From Burkholderia gladioli (lineage in GTDB: Bacteria; Pseudomonadota; Gammaproteobacteria; Burkholderiales; Burkholderiaceae), in NCBI RefSeq assembly GCF_000959725.1, contig NZ_CP009322.1, forward strand, positions 3,658,001 to 3,722,000: 64,000 nucleotides of DNA, in the 5' to 3' direction. The notes below the pieces were generated by a model that was not told the DNA's origin, did no database searches, and was given only the letters and a program-made list of their open reading frames with translations. Positions 43,799 through 53,004 of this stretch are shown in pieces. Positions within the stretch are counted from its first letter, which is position 1; each line of letters begins with the position of its first letter. A program made the translations under genes and the position numbers.

Positions 43799-44572
43799 AT
43801 GAAACTGAAAGCCCTTCTCTGCGTGGCAAGCCTCGGCATGACGCTGCTGACGGCGATCGCACCCGGCACGGCGTCCGCGCAGGCTTCGAACGTGCTCGAC
43901 GTTGCCACCGACGCGACCTTCCCGCCGATGGAATTCGTCGACAAGGGGCAGCGCACCGGCTTCGACATCGACATCATGAACGCGCTGGCCAAGGCGATGG
44001 GCAAGCAGGTCCAGTGGACGGACATCGACTTCAAGGGGCTCGTCCCGGGGCTCGTGGCACGGCGGTTCGACGCGGCGATCTCGGGCATCTACATCACGCC
44101 GGAACGCGCGCAGGTGGTGGATTTCACTCAGTCGTACTTCGCGGGCGGCCTGTCCGTGCTCGTCAAGGCGGACTCGCCGATCAAGACCCTCGCCGATCTC
44201 AACGGCAAGAAAGTAAGCGTTCAGGTCGGCACGAAGTCGGTCAACTTCCTGCGCGACAACTATCCCCAGGTGCAGCGTGTGGAGGTGGAAAAGAACCAGG
44301 AGATGTTCGATCTCGTCGGTATCGGCCGTGCCGACGCGGCCGTCACCGGCAAGCCCGCGGCGTACCAGTTCGCGCGAACGCGCCCAGGTTTTCGCGTGCT
44401 CGACAAGGAGCTGACGACCGAGGCGTACGGCATCGCGGTGCGCAAGGACGAACCACAACTGCGCGACCAGATGAACGCCGCGCTCGCGAAGATCAAGGCG
44501 GACGGCACCTACGACGCCATCGTGAAGAAGTGGTTCGGCGCGAGCGCCAGCAACACCGCGAACGCGAAGTAA
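43799..44572 (+). CDS. Polar-amino-acid-type ABC substrate-binding protein (hut-linked)
   Basis: A 257-residue periplasmic binding protein with signal peptide ([23 protein letters not shown]). [36 protein letters not shown] and [30 protein letters not shown] are ligand-site motifs of the HisJ/GlnH family. It is followed by one permease and one ATPase and, after a short gene, by hutF and hutG, so the ligand may be histidine, urocanate or formimino-/formylglutamate (inference). Confidence 0.92.
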   Translation: MKLKALLCVASLGMTLLTAIAPGTASAQASNVLDVATDATFPPMEFVDKGQRTGFDIDIMNALAKAMGKQVQWTDIDFKGLVPGLVARRFDAAISGIYITPERAQVVDFTQSYFAGGLSVLVKADSPIKTLADLNGKKVSVQVGTKSVNFLRDNYPQVQRVEVEKNQEMFDLVGIGRADAAVTGKPAAYQFARTRPGFRVLDKELTTEAYGIAVRKDEPQLRDQMNAALAKIKADGTYDAIVKKWFGASASNTANAK

Positions 44573-44589
44573 TCCGGCGGACCTGACTC

Positions 44590-45258
44590 ATGCAACTCGA
44601 CTTCACGCCGGCGTTCGCCGGTTGGGCCGATATCGCGCACGGCGCGGCAGTCACGGTGGAAGTGACCGCCGCCGCGCTCGTGCTCTCGTGCCTGCTCGGC
44701 CTGCTGATCGGCATCGGCCGGCTTTATCCGCATCGGCGGCTCGTCTACGGCTTTTGCACCGGCTACCTGATCTTCTTTCGCGGCACGCCGCTGCTCGTGC
44801 AACTGTTCCTGCTGTTCTTCGGCCTGCCGCAGTTCGGCATCCTGCTGCCTGCGTTCGTTTGCGGCGTGCTCGGGCTCGGCCTGTATTCCGCGGCCTATGT
44901 GTCGGAAATCGTTCGCGGCGCGATCCAGTCCGTGGATCGCGGACAGATGGAAGCGGCGCGTTCCATCGGCATGTCGTCGGGACAGGCCATGCGCGCGATC
45001 ATTCTGCCGCAGGCCATCGTGCGCATGATTCCGCCGCTCGGCAACGAGTTCATCGCGCTGATCAAGAACTCGGCCTTGGTGTCGCTGCTGACGATCGACG
45101 ACCTCATGCACGAAGGCCAGAAGATTATCAGCGTGTCCTACAGATCGCTCGAAGTGTATATCGTGATCGCTCTCGTGTATCTCGTGCTTACGCAAACGAC
45201 CAACTTCATTCTTCATCGCGTCGAGCGTCGGTTACGCGCAGGAGGCATGGTGCAATGA
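44590..45258 (+). CDS. Polar-amino-acid ABC permease (hut-linked)
   Basis: A 222-residue permease of the HisM family. [27 protein letters not shown] and the EAA loop [29 protein letters not shown] are present. It is a single permease gene in the cluster, so it probably works as a homodimer. Its stop overlaps the ATPase start. Confidence 0.93.
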   Translation: MQLDFTPAFAGWADIAHGAAVTVEVTAAALVLSCLLGLLIGIGRLYPHRRLVYGFCTGYLIFFRGTPLLVQLFLLFFGLPQFGILLPAFVCGVLGLGLYSAAYVSEIVRGAIQSVDRGQMEAARSIGMSSGQAMRAIILPQAIVRMIPPLGNEFIALIKNSALVSLLTIDDLMHEGQKIISVSYRSLEVYIVIALVYLVLTQTTNFILHRVERRLRAGGMVQ

Positions 45259-46019
45259 GCAACGCCCAAGCTATCGTCAGCATTCGCGAGCTTACCAAGT
45301 CGTTCGGCGCGCATCGCGTATTGAACGGTATCGACTTCGACATCCGGCCGAGCCAGGTGGTGGTCGTGATCGGGCCGAGCGGTTCCGGCAAGAGTACGTT
45401 TCTGCGCTGCTGCAATGGGCTGGAGCAGCCCGAGCGCGGCACGATCGATATCTGCGGCCAACGGCTCGTCGAGCACGGCACGATGCTCGAGGACCGTCGA
45501 CTCAACGCGCTTCGCACCGAAGTGGGCATGGTGTTCCAGTCGTTCAACCTGTTCCCGCATCTGTCGGTACTGCACAACATCACGGTGGGTCCGCGCATGC
45601 TGCGCGGTGCCTCGAAAGCCGACGCCGAAACCGCTGCGCTTGCCCTGCTCAAGAAGGTCGGGCTCGAGCACAAGGCGGATGCGATGCCCGCGAGCCTCTC
45701 GGGCGGCCAGAAGCAGCGCGTCGCCATCGCCCGGGCTTTGGCGATGCAGCCGCGTGTCATGCTCTTCGACGAACCGACTTCCGCGCTCGACCCCGAACTC
45801 GTGGGCGAAGTGCTGCAGGTGATGAAGCTGCTCGCGGCCGAAGGCATGACCATGCTCGTCGTCACGCACGAGATGGGCTTCGCGAAGGAAGTGGCGGATG
45901 TCGTGGTCGTGATGGACGGCGGCGAGATCGTCGAAGCGGGGCCGCCCGCGCAGATTTTCTCGGCCCCCACGCAAGCCCGCACGCGCTCGTTCCTGCAGGC
46001 GGTGCTCTCGCGCGCGTGA
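45255..46019 (+). CDS. Polar-amino-acid ABC transporter ATPase (hut-linked)
   Basis: A 254-residue ATPase of the HisP/GlnQ family: Walker [11 protein letters not shown]-loop [12 protein letters not shown], signature [15 protein letters not shown], Walker [13 protein letters not shown], switch VTHEMGF. It overlaps the permease stop by 4 bases and the following short gene by 4 bases (GTGA). Confidence 0.95.
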   Translation: MSNAQAIVSIRELTKSFGAHRVLNGIDFDIRPSQVVVVIGPSGSGKSTFLRCCNGLEQPERGTIDICGQRLVEHGTMLEDRRLNALRTEVGMVFQSFNLFPHLSVLHNITVGPRMLRGASKADAETAALALLKKVGLEHKADAMPASLSGGQKQRVAIARALAMQPRVMLFDEPTSALDPELVGEVLQVMKLLAAEGMTMLVVTHEMGFAKEVADVVVVMDGGEIVEAGPPAQIFSAPTQARTRSFLQAVLSRA

Positions 46020-46195
46020 CCCCGACCTTGCTGCCTTGCGCGCAGGGATCGATCGCGGTGCGGGCTGGTCTGGCGCGCACCGCGCTGACGCCACTCGACA
46101 CGCCGCGCATCGTCCGGGCGAATCCCGTCGAGATCGCCTTGGAAGAAGACGGCGTGCTGATGTGCGCGTCGCTGGATACGGAAGCTGACTCTTGA
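46016..46195 (+). CDS. Small unrecognised protein between the ABC ATPase and hutF
   Basis: A 59-residue frame from GTG 46016 to TGA 46193-46195. Both ends overlap neighbours by 4 bases (GTGA with the ATPase stop, TTGA with the TTG start of hutF), as for genes in a tightly coupled operon. Third positions are strongly G/C, as in real genes here. The product begins [19 protein letters not shown] and ends [15 protein letters not shown] do not recognise a family; it could be a small protein of the pathway or the remnant of a longer gene. Confidence 0.55.
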   Translation: MTPTLLPCAQGSIAVRAGLARTALTPLDTPRIVRANPVEIALEEDGVLMCASLDTEADS

Positions 46196-47592
46196 ATTCA
46201 TCCCCGAAATCGCTCTTCGCGGCGCATGCGCTGCTGCCGGGCGGCTGGCGCACCAATGTGCTGATCGAGTGGAACGACGCGGGTGCCATCGTCTCCGTTA
46301 CGCCGGACACGACTGCCGCGCCGGCGGATGCCGGGCTGGCGGCGGGACCGGTCATGCCAGGCATGCCCAACCTGCATTCGCACGCGTTTCAGCGAGCCAT
46401 GGCCGGCCTCACGGAATACCGCGCCAATCCCACGGACAGCTTCTGGAGCTGGCGCGAGCTGATGTACCGCTTCGCCGCACGCATCACGCCCGACACGCTC
46501 GGTGCGATAGCGCGCTGGCTGTATGTCGAGATGCTCAAGGCGGGCTATACGTCCGTCTGCGAATTCCACTACGTGCACCACGCGCGGGACGGCGGCCCTC
46601 ACTCGCATCCGGCCGAACTCGCGCAGCGCGTCGTGGATGCCGCCAGCGAGACCGGCATCGGCATGACGATGCTGCCGGTGCTCTACCAGTACAGCGGCTT
46701 CGGCGCACAACCGCCGCGCGCCGACCAGCGCCGCTTCATCAACGCGACCGATGCCTTTCTGGCGCTGCTCGACACCTTGCGCGCCGCCCGTCCGGAACAC
46801 GGCGCGCTGCGTTATGGAATCGCGCCGCACTCGCTGCGCGCGGTATCGGAGGATTCATTGCGAGCCGCGCTGGAAGGGCTCGACGCGATGTCGCCAGGCG
46901 CGCCGGTGCATATCCATGTTGCGGAGCAGACGGAGGAAGTCGATGCCTGCGTCGCGGCGCTCGGCGCGCGCCCCGTGCAATGGCTGCTCGAGCGTTTCGA
47001 CGTCGACGCGCGCTGGTGCCTCGTGCATGCGACGCACGTCGACGAACGCGAAACGCTCGCACTCGCGAGGAGCGGCGCGATCGCGGGCCTATGTCTGACG
47101 ACCGAGGCAAATCTCGGCGACGGCTTGTTCCCCGCGAGCGACTACCTCGATGCGGGCGGTGCGTTCGGCGTCGGCTCGGATAGCCATATCGGCGTGGACT
47201 GGCGCGCGGAACTGCGCCTGCTCGAATATGGCCAGCGGCTCGCGCGGCGTCAGCGCAACGTGCTGGCTTCGCCGCGGGCACCGCATGTCGCCGATCGCCT
47301 GTTCCAAGCCGCGCTCGCGGGCGGCGCCCGTGCGACCGGCCGCGCGGCCGGCGCTCTCGAGCAGGGCGCGCGCGCGGACTGGATCGTGCTCGATCCGGAC
47401 CATCCGGATCTCGCCGAGCAGACCAGCGCGACGTGGCTGTCGTCCGCCGTCTTCTGCGAGCATGGCGAGACGCCGGTGCGGGACGTCTTCGTCGGCGGCG
47501 AGCGCGTGATCCACGCGCGCCGTCATCGTGACGAAGCCCGGCATTACGCCGACTATCGTCGGGCGCTGGCGCAGCTACTCGCCGACGCCTGA
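46192..47592 (+). CDS. hutF: Formimidoylglutamate deiminase
   Basis: A 466-residue amidohydrolase that converts N-formimino-L-glutamate to N-formyl-L-glutamate and ammonia in the five-step histidine pathway. The metal-binding H62-x-H64 is in PNLHSHAFQRAMAGL, later ligands are visible in PVHIHVAEQTEEV and LVHATHVDERE, and the final metal-ligand Asp is in FGVGSDSHIGVDW. No ATG fits; the TTG at 46192, coupled to the small upstream frame, is the best start (M-N-S-S-P-K-S-L-F). It works with hutG next to it. Confidence 0.95.
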   Translation: MNSSPKSLFAAHALLPGGWRTNVLIEWNDAGAIVSVTPDTTAAPADAGLAAGPVMPGMPNLHSHAFQRAMAGLTEYRANPTDSFWSWRELMYRFAARITPDTLGAIARWLYVEMLKAGYTSVCEFHYVHHARDGGPHSHPAELAQRVVDAASETGIGMTMLPVLYQYSGFGAQPPRADQRRFINATDAFLALLDTLRAARPEHGALRYGIAPHSLRAVSEDSLRAALEGLDAMSPGAPVHIHVAEQTEEVDACVAALGARPVQWLLERFDVDARWCLVHATHVDERETLALARSGAIAGLCLTTEANLGDGLFPASDYLDAGGAFGVGSDSHIGVDWRAELRLLEYGQRLARRQRNVLASPRAPHVADRLFQAALAGGARATGRAAGALEQGARADWIVLDPDHPDLAEQTSATWLSSAVFCEHGETPVRDVFVGGERVIHARRHRDEARHYADYRRALAQLLADA

Positions 47593-47620
47593 GCGCAGCC
47601 GCCAACCGATCGCGGTGACC

Positions 47621-48439
47621 ATGAACGATCTCTTCTCACTCGAACGCGGCGATGCGCCGCTGATGATTTCCCTTCCCCACCTGGGCACGCACATCCCGGA
47701 TGCGCTGCGCGACCGGTACACCGACATCGCCTTGACGGTCGCGGACACCGACTGGCATCTGGACCGCCTCTACGGATTCGCCCGCGCGCTGGGCGCGACG
47801 ATACTCGGTGCGCGCGTGTCGCGTTACGTGATCGACCTGAACCGGCCGCCGAACGACGCAAGCCTGTATCCGGGGCAGACCACCACCTCGCTGTGCCCGA
47901 CCGAAAGCTTTCGCGGTGAGCCGCTGTATCGCGAGGGGCGCGCGCCGGACGAGGCCGAGCGCAACCGCCGCGTGGCAACCTACTGGCAGCCGTATCACGA
48001 CGCCTTGCGTGAAGAATTGGCGCGCCTGCGCCGCCGGCATCGCAACGTGCTGCTGTGGGAAGCGCACTCGATCGCGAGCGTCCTGCCACGGCTTTTCGAC
48101 GGCAAGCTGCCGGACTTGAACATCGGCACGCAGGATGGCCGCACCGTCGCGCCTTCCGTGCAGGAAGCGGTACAGCGCGCCGCCGCGGCAAGTCCGTTCA
48201 GCTGGGTCGCGAATGGCCGTTTCAAGGGTGGCTTCATCACGCGGCACGCCGGCGCGCCGCGGGACGGCTTGCATGCGGTGCAACTCGAGATGTGCCAATC
48301 CACCTACATGAGCGAAGACGCGCCGTTCACCTACCTGCCTGAATTGGCGGAGAAAGTGGAACCGGTGGTACGCGGCATGGTGAAGGGTGCGCTCGACGCA
48401 GTCGTCGAGCTGACCCGGGAAGACTCGCGGGCACGATGA
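47621..48439 (+). CDS. hutG: N-formylglutamate deformylase
   Basis: A 272-residue N-formylglutamate amidohydrolase that releases formate and glutamate. MISLPHLGTHIPDALRDRY, TDWHLDRLY, ARVSRYVIDLNRPP and WEAHSIASVLPRLFDGKLPDLNIGT are characteristic, and the last about 80 residues contain the usual FKGGFITRHAG loop. An ATG at 47621 fits the family start; a GTG at 47615 is possible. It is the last gene of the hut-linked operon. Confidence 0.95.
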   Translation: MNDLFSLERGDAPLMISLPHLGTHIPDALRDRYTDIALTVADTDWHLDRLYGFARALGATILGARVSRYVIDLNRPPNDASLYPGQTTTSLCPTESFRGEPLYREGRAPDEAERNRRVATYWQPYHDALREELARLRRRHRNVLLWEAHSIASVLPRLFDGKLPDLNIGTQDGRTVAPSVQEAVQRAAAASPFSWVANGRFKGGFITRHAGAPRDGLHAVQLEMCQSTYMSEDAPFTYLPELAEKVEPVVRGMVKGALDAVVELTREDSRAR

Positions 48440-48665
48440 GCTCGATACTGCCCTTGTCGTGAGCGCCGGGAACGCGTCCTCACGACGCGCGTGTGGAGGT
48501 GATCCAGCGCTCGGAGCAGGCGCGGGGATTCCCGATATGCAAAATGGATGCCCCGGCAGCGTCGAGGCGAGTGACGCGCATTGAAGCGTGCCGCGACGCC
48601 TGACCGGGTTGGCTCGGGCCGGCGGCGCCGGTCCCCCTGGCGCCCCGAGGTCACATCGCGACGCC

Positions 48666-49391
48666 TCAGCGATCGAGTTCGAGATAGTGACGGAAGATCC
48701 CTTCCTGGTTGAACGCAATACGCCGATCCGATCCCAGATAGCGGGCAATCGGCGGATGCCCGGCAACCCGATCACGAATCTCCACCAGCCCCGGATACTT
48801 CTTTTCCGCCCGCGCCATCGCCTTCGGAAACGCGTAGCGCAATCCCTCGATCAACTGAAAGATCGACAGATCGACATAACTGAGCTGCCCACCCACCATG
48901 AAGCCGCCTTTATGCGGATTCTGTTCGCGCACGCGCTCGAAATAACCGAGAAACTTCGGCAGGCGATGGCGGATGAAGTCTTCCGAGCGCATCGCGGCCT
49001 CGGCCTTCTGGTCCTCGTAGTAGAGGTTGGAAGCGATCGGGTGATGCGTGTCGTGGATCTCGGTGACGAAGTCGGCCACCGTCAGTTGCAATTGATGTGC
49101 CCACAGGCGGCCGGCTTCGTCCTTTGGCGCGAGGTGCAGCTTGGGGCCGAGGAATAGCAGGATGTTCGCGGTCTGGCCGATGATCTGCTCGCCGGCCTTC
49201 AGGAAAGGCGGCGCGAACGGCGGCGTGGGCAGCTCGGCGTCGAGCAGTTCCATCATCGCCGACATGCCGTCGCCCTGGCGGCCGTGCTGGCGGGCCACGT
49301 CGGTGTAGTCGGCCTCGGCGGCCTCGAGGGCCAGGCGGACGTATTCGCCCCGGCCCTGGATGCTGGGCCAGTAATAGAGTTCGTAATGCAT
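48666..49391 (-). CDS. Glutathione S-transferase-family protein
   Basis: A 241-residue protein. The N-terminal thioredoxin-like domain begins MHYELYYWPSIQGRGEYVRLALEAAEADYTDV, with the Tyr of the GST active-site region, and IGQTANILLFLGPKL carries the glutathione-binding segment (its Gln-Thr-Ala replaces the usual Glu/Gln-Ser-x). The C-terminal alpha domain includes FMVGGQLSYVDLSIFQLIEGL. It is transcribed toward hutG (convergent). Confidence 0.9.
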   Translation of the reverse strand: MHYELYYWPSIQGRGEYVRLALEAAEADYTDVARQHGRQGDGMSAMMELLDAELPTPPFAPPFLKAGEQIIGQTANILLFLGPKLHLAPKDEAGRLWAHQLQLTVADFVTEIHDTHHPIASNLYYEDQKAEAAMRSEDFIRHRLPKFLGYFERVREQNPHKGGFMVGGQLSYVDLSIFQLIEGLRYAFPKAMARAEKKYPGLVEIRDRVAGHPPIARYLGSDRRIAFNQEGIFRHYLELDR

Positions 49392-49497
49392 CGTGTGCGT
49401 CTCCGTCGAGTGAGAACCTCGACAGTGTAGGGCGGGATGCGGATCGCCGTCGCGTTCGTGTCGCTGCATTTGCGCAGGACAACGTGACGATCCCGCC

Positions 49498-50568
49498 TCA
49501 GCGCCCCTTGATCGGCAGCTCGATCTCGAACACGGCCCCGCCTTGCGCGGAGGTGCGGTACTGCACCCAGCCGCCGTGCGCCATCGCGATGGCGCGCACC
49601 ACCGACAGCCCCAGCCCCGAGCCGCCGAGCTGCCGCGAGCGCGAGGCGTCGGCGCGCGTGAAGGGCGCGAAGGCCTGCTTGGCGAATTCCGCGGCAAGGC
49701 CCGGCCCCGCATCCTCCACCGACAGCACCACCAGCTCGCCGGCCCGCGCCACGGCCACCCGCAGCGGCCCCGGCGTGGCGTAGCGACGGGCATTGTCGAG
49801 CAGGGCGATCAGGGCCTGGCGCACGCGCGCGCCATCGCAGCGCGCCACCGCCGAGGCCAGCCGCAGCTCCAGCACGAAGCCGGCTTCCTCCAGCGCGGGC
49901 CGGATCGATTCCACCGCGCGGCGCGCCTCCTCGCCAAGGTCCGTGCTCGCGCTTCGGAGCTCGAAATGTCCGCTGTCCTGCAGGGTCACGATGCGCAGGT
50001 CGTCGACCAGCCGCGAGAGCCCTTCGACATGCGAGAGCAGCCCGCGGATCAGTGCGTCGTCGGGCTTGAATACACCGTCGGCGAGGCCCTGCAGGCGCCC
50101 CTGCAGGATCGTCAGCGGGGTGCGCAGCTCGTGCGCGATCGCGGCGTTCCATTGCGCCATGTCGGCCGCCATGGTCTGCAGCTTGCCGGCCATCGAGTTG
50201 AAGTCGTCCACCAGGTGGGCGGTCTCGCCGAGCGTGCGATCGCCGGGGATGGCGCGCGCGGCCAGGTCGCCGGCCGCGATGGCGCGCGCGCTCTCGGCCA
50301 GCGAATTGAGCGGCGCCAGGATGCGCCGCGCCAGGCGCAGCGCGATCACGATCGCGGCCACCAGCGCCACCAGCAGCGTGCCGGCGAAGATCAGGTAGTC
50401 GGGCGTGCGCGGCACCCAGGAATCCTCGGGCTGCTGCAGTTGCGGCAGGTAGGTGAACAGCAGGCCGTAGATCAGGTACGAGCCGACGAAGGCGATCAGG
50501 GTGGTGATCACCGACACCAGCCCCATCGACCAGACGATCTGGCGGCCGAGGCGCCGGCGCGGGTTCAT
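49498..50568 (-). CDS. Sensor histidine kinase (BaeS-like)
   Basis: A 356-residue inner-membrane kinase with two transmembrane helices (about 11-40 and 57-78), a HAMP linker (RRILAPLNSLAESARAIAAGDLAARA), the H-box IAHELRTPLT with H146, N-box LLDNARRYA and G-boxes VEDAGPGLAAEF and GGSGLGLSVVRAI. The short periplasmic loop argues that it senses a membrane or envelope state. It overlaps the response regulator gene by 4 bases. Confidence 0.95.
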   Translation of the reverse strand: MNPRRRLGRQIVWSMGLVSVITTLIAFVGSYLIYGLLFTYLPQLQQPEDSWVPRTPDYLIFAGTLLVALVAAIVIALRLARRILAPLNSLAESARAIAAGDLAARAIPGDRTLGETAHLVDDFNSMAGKLQTMAADMAQWNAAIAHELRTPLTILQGRLQGLADGVFKPDDALIRGLLSHVEGLSRLVDDLRIVTLQDSGHFELRSASTDLGEEARRAVESIRPALEEAGFVLELRLASAVARCDGARVRQALIALLDNARRYATPGPLRVAVARAGELVVLSVEDAGPGLAAEFAKQAFAPFTRADASRSRQLGGSGLGLSVVRAIAMAHGGWVQYRTSAQGGAVFEIELPIKGR

Positions 50569-51284
50569 GCGCCGTTCTCGAGCCGGTAGCCCACGCCGCG
50601 CACCACCGCCAGCAGCCCGCAGGCGCCGGCCTGTTCGAGTTTCTTGCGCAGGTTGCTGACGTGGCTGTCGACGGTGCGCTCCAGCGCGTCGCCGCCGGGC
50701 AGGCAGGCATCGACCAGCTCGCCGCGGCTGAACACGCGTTGCGGCGACTTCGCCATGTGCGCGAGCAGGCGGAACTCGGTCAGCGTCAGCGCCAGCGTGA
50801 CGTCGCCCGCGTTCGCGGCGGCCCCGGCTTCCGCTGCGCCCGCGCCGAGCACGCGCGCCACGTAGCTCTCGGTGTCGATCTCGATGCGCCCGGCGCGGAT
50901 CACCTGCGAGCGGCCCTGCGTGCCGGCGCGGCGCAGCACGGCCTGGGTGCGCGCCACCACCTCCACCGGGTTGAAGGGCTTGACGATGTAGTCGTCGGCG
51001 CCAAAGCGCAGGCCTTGCAGGCGGTCGATGTCCTGGTCCATCGCGGTCAGCATGATCACCGGCGTGGCGCCGCGCCGACGCAGCTCGGTCAGCACCGCCC
51101 AGCCGTCCAGGCCCGGCATCTTCACGTCGAGCAGCACCAGGTCGGGCTTGAGCACCGGTTGGACATCGAGCGCGGTCTGGCCGTCGGCCACCCGGTAGGT
51201 GCGAAAGCCCTCGCGCGTCAGGTAGGCATCGAGGATCTCGGCGATTTCGGGTTCGTCTTCGGCGATCAGGATCAGCGCGTTCAT
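50565..51284 (-). CDS. OmpR-family response regulator (BaeR-like)
   Basis: A 239-residue regulator: receiver domain with D53 (LVLLDVKMPGLDG) and K102 (YIVKPFNPVEV), and a C-terminal winged helix (LTEFRLLAHMAKSPQRVFSRGELVDACLP, RTVDSHVSNLRKKLE, VRGVGYRLE). An about 15-residue Ala/Gly insertion lies between the wing strands. It is divergent from the RND efflux operon at 51522, which it probably activates. Confidence 0.95.
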   Translation of the reverse strand: MNALILIAEDEPEIAEILDAYLTREGFRTYRVADGQTALDVQPVLKPDLVLLDVKMPGLDGWAVLTELRRRGATPVIMLTAMDQDIDRLQGLRFGADDYIVKPFNPVEVVARTQAVLRRAGTQGRSQVIRAGRIEIDTESYVARVLGAGAAEAGAAANAGDVTLALTLTEFRLLAHMAKSPQRVFSRGELVDACLPGGDALERTVDSHVSNLRKKLEQAGACGLLAVVRGVGYRLENGA

Positions 51285-51521
51285 GGTGGTCGTGCGGGGG
51301 CGGGAAGCCATGGGAGGATGGCCGGCACATGATAGCGCGGCCCGTCGCGGCCTCGCGCGGGCGCGAGGCGCGGGTCCATCGAACCTCCATCGCTTCTCCA
51401 CAAACGCTGAATCGTGGGGCCCGATGATCGGCAGCCTGGCGGCATCGCCTCCTTGCGCCCGACGCGGCGCAGCCGGCGGCCAGCGTGGCCAGCCCGCCTC
51501 ACCCACCGTGTCCCGATCATC
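51285..51521. promoter_or_regulatory. Divergent region between the two-component system and the RND operon
   Basis: The 237 bases must hold the promoters of the response regulator and the adaptor gene. I see no clear direct-repeat regulator box; the region is very GC-rich. Confidence 0.4.
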
Positions 51522-52994
51522 ATGAATCGCCTGCGTTTCCTTTTTCTCGCCGCGCCCGCGCTGGCCCTGCTGCTGGGCGCCGCCGCCTGCCGCGACCGGC
51601 ATCCCGCCGCCGGCGCCGCCGCCGCGCCGGCCACCCCGGTCAGCGTGATCGCGCTGCACCGCCAGAGCGTGCCGCTCAGCACCGAGCTGGCGGGCCGCGT
51701 GGTGGCCTCGCTCGAATCCGAGGTGCGCCCGCAGATCTCGGGCGTGGTGCGCGAGCGCCTGTTCGTCGAGGGCAGCGACGTGCAGGCCGGCCAGCCGCTC
51801 TACCGGATCGATCCGGCGCCCTACCAGGCCGCCTACGACAGCGCGAAGGCCGCGCTGCAGCGCGCCGAGGCGGCCGTGCCGACGGCCCTGGCCCGCGCCG
51901 ATCGCAACGCGATCCTGTCGCGCGCCCAGGCGATGAGCAAGCAGGAGTACGAAACCTCGGTGGAAACGCTGGCGCAGGCGCGCGCGAGCGTGGCGTTGGA
52001 GCGCGCAGCGCTGGAGACGGCGCGCATCAACCTCGCCTACACGACGATCCGCGCGCCGATCTCGGGCCGCATCGACAAGTCCTCGCTGACGCCGGGCGCG
52101 CTCGTCACCGAGAGCCAGGGCACCGCGCTGACCACCATCCGCCTGATCGACCCGATCAACGTGGACCTGACCGAATCCAGCGCGAACCTGCTGAACCTGC
52201 GCCAGGCGATCGACGCGGGCCGCGTGAGCCCCTCGGGCGGCAAGGTTCGGGTGCGCCTGCGGCTGGAGAACGGCGCGAGCTACCCGCTGGAAGGCACGCT
52301 GCAGTTCTCGGAATCGAGCGTCAACGCGGCCACCGGCACGGTCACGCTGCGCGCGGTGTTCCCGAACCCGCAGCGGCTGCTGCTGCCCGGCATGTACGCG
52401 CGCGCGGTGCTGGAGACCGGCGCGGTGCGCGACGCCTTCCTGGTGCCGCAGCGCGCGATCGGCCGCAATCCGCGCGGCGAGGCCACCGCGCTGTTCGTGC
52501 GCGACGGCAAGGTGGTCGAGCAGGTGCTGGAAGGCGCGCGCGAGCACGGCAACGACCTGATCGTCGAGCGCGGCGTGCATGACGGCGACCAGGTGATCGT
52601 CGAGGGCAGCCTGGCGGTGCGCGACGGCGACGCGGTGAAGGCCAGCCTGGTGGCGATCGACCCGGCCACGGGGCGCGTCACGGCGGTGGCGCAGGCCGAG
52701 ACGGCGGGCATCAAGCCGGCGGTGGCCACGGTGCCGGCCGCCGCCGAGCCGGCCAGGCCCTTGCCGAGTCCGAGCGCGAGCCCCGGCGCGAACCCGGGCG
52801 AGCAGCCCGTGCCGCGGGCCGGCACGACAGCCCCGCCCGTCGCGCATGCGCCGTCGGCGGCACCGGCCGCCACGGCCACGGCCGCCGACGAGAAGCTTTA
52901 TCACCCGGTGCCCACGCGCCAGATGATGACCCTGCTGCCGTTGCCGTTACCCTACGCGATGGCGCGCGGTACCTCGGCCATCGCCGTCAGCTGA
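51522..52994 (+). CDS. RND efflux periplasmic adaptor (MFP family) with long C-terminal tail
   Basis: A 490-residue membrane-fusion protein. The signal sequence [17 protein letters not shown] ends in a lipobox-like A-A-A-C, so lipidation is possible. Lipoyl/hairpin regions are seen in [33 protein letters not shown] and [17 protein letters not shown], the beta-barrel in [24 protein letters not shown]. Homologues end near residue 380; here about 110 residues of Ala/Pro-rich sequence and a hydrophobic [10 protein letters not shown] follow. It pairs with the RND pump 10 bases downstream. Confidence 0.93.
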   Translation: MNRLRFLFLAAPALALLLGAAACRDRHPAAGAAAAPATPVSVIALHRQSVPLSTELAGRVVASLESEVRPQISGVVRERLFVEGSDVQAGQPLYRIDPAPYQAAYDSAKAALQRAEAAVPTALARADRNAILSRAQAMSKQEYETSVETLAQARASVALERAALETARINLAYTTIRAPISGRIDKSSLTPGALVTESQGTALTTIRLIDPINVDLTESSANLLNLRQAIDAGRVSPSGGKVRVRLRLENGASYPLEGTLQFSESSVNAATGTVTLRAVFPNPQRLLLPGMYARAVLETGAVRDAFLVPQRAIGRNPRGEATALFVRDGKVVEQVLEGAREHGNDLIVERGVHDGDQVIVEGSLAVRDGDAVKASLVAIDPATGRVTAVAQAETAGIKPAVATVPAAAEPARPLPSPSASPGANPGEQPVPRAGTTAPPVAHAPSAAPAATATAADEKLYHPVPTRQMMTLLPLPLPYAMARGTSAIAVS

Positions 52995-53004
52995 GGCCGC
53001 GTTG

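Noticed and set aside
48473..48489. CGCGTC/GACGCG hairpin between hutG and the GST gene
   Set aside because: Only 6-bp stem, no U-tract; chance pairings are common at this GC content.
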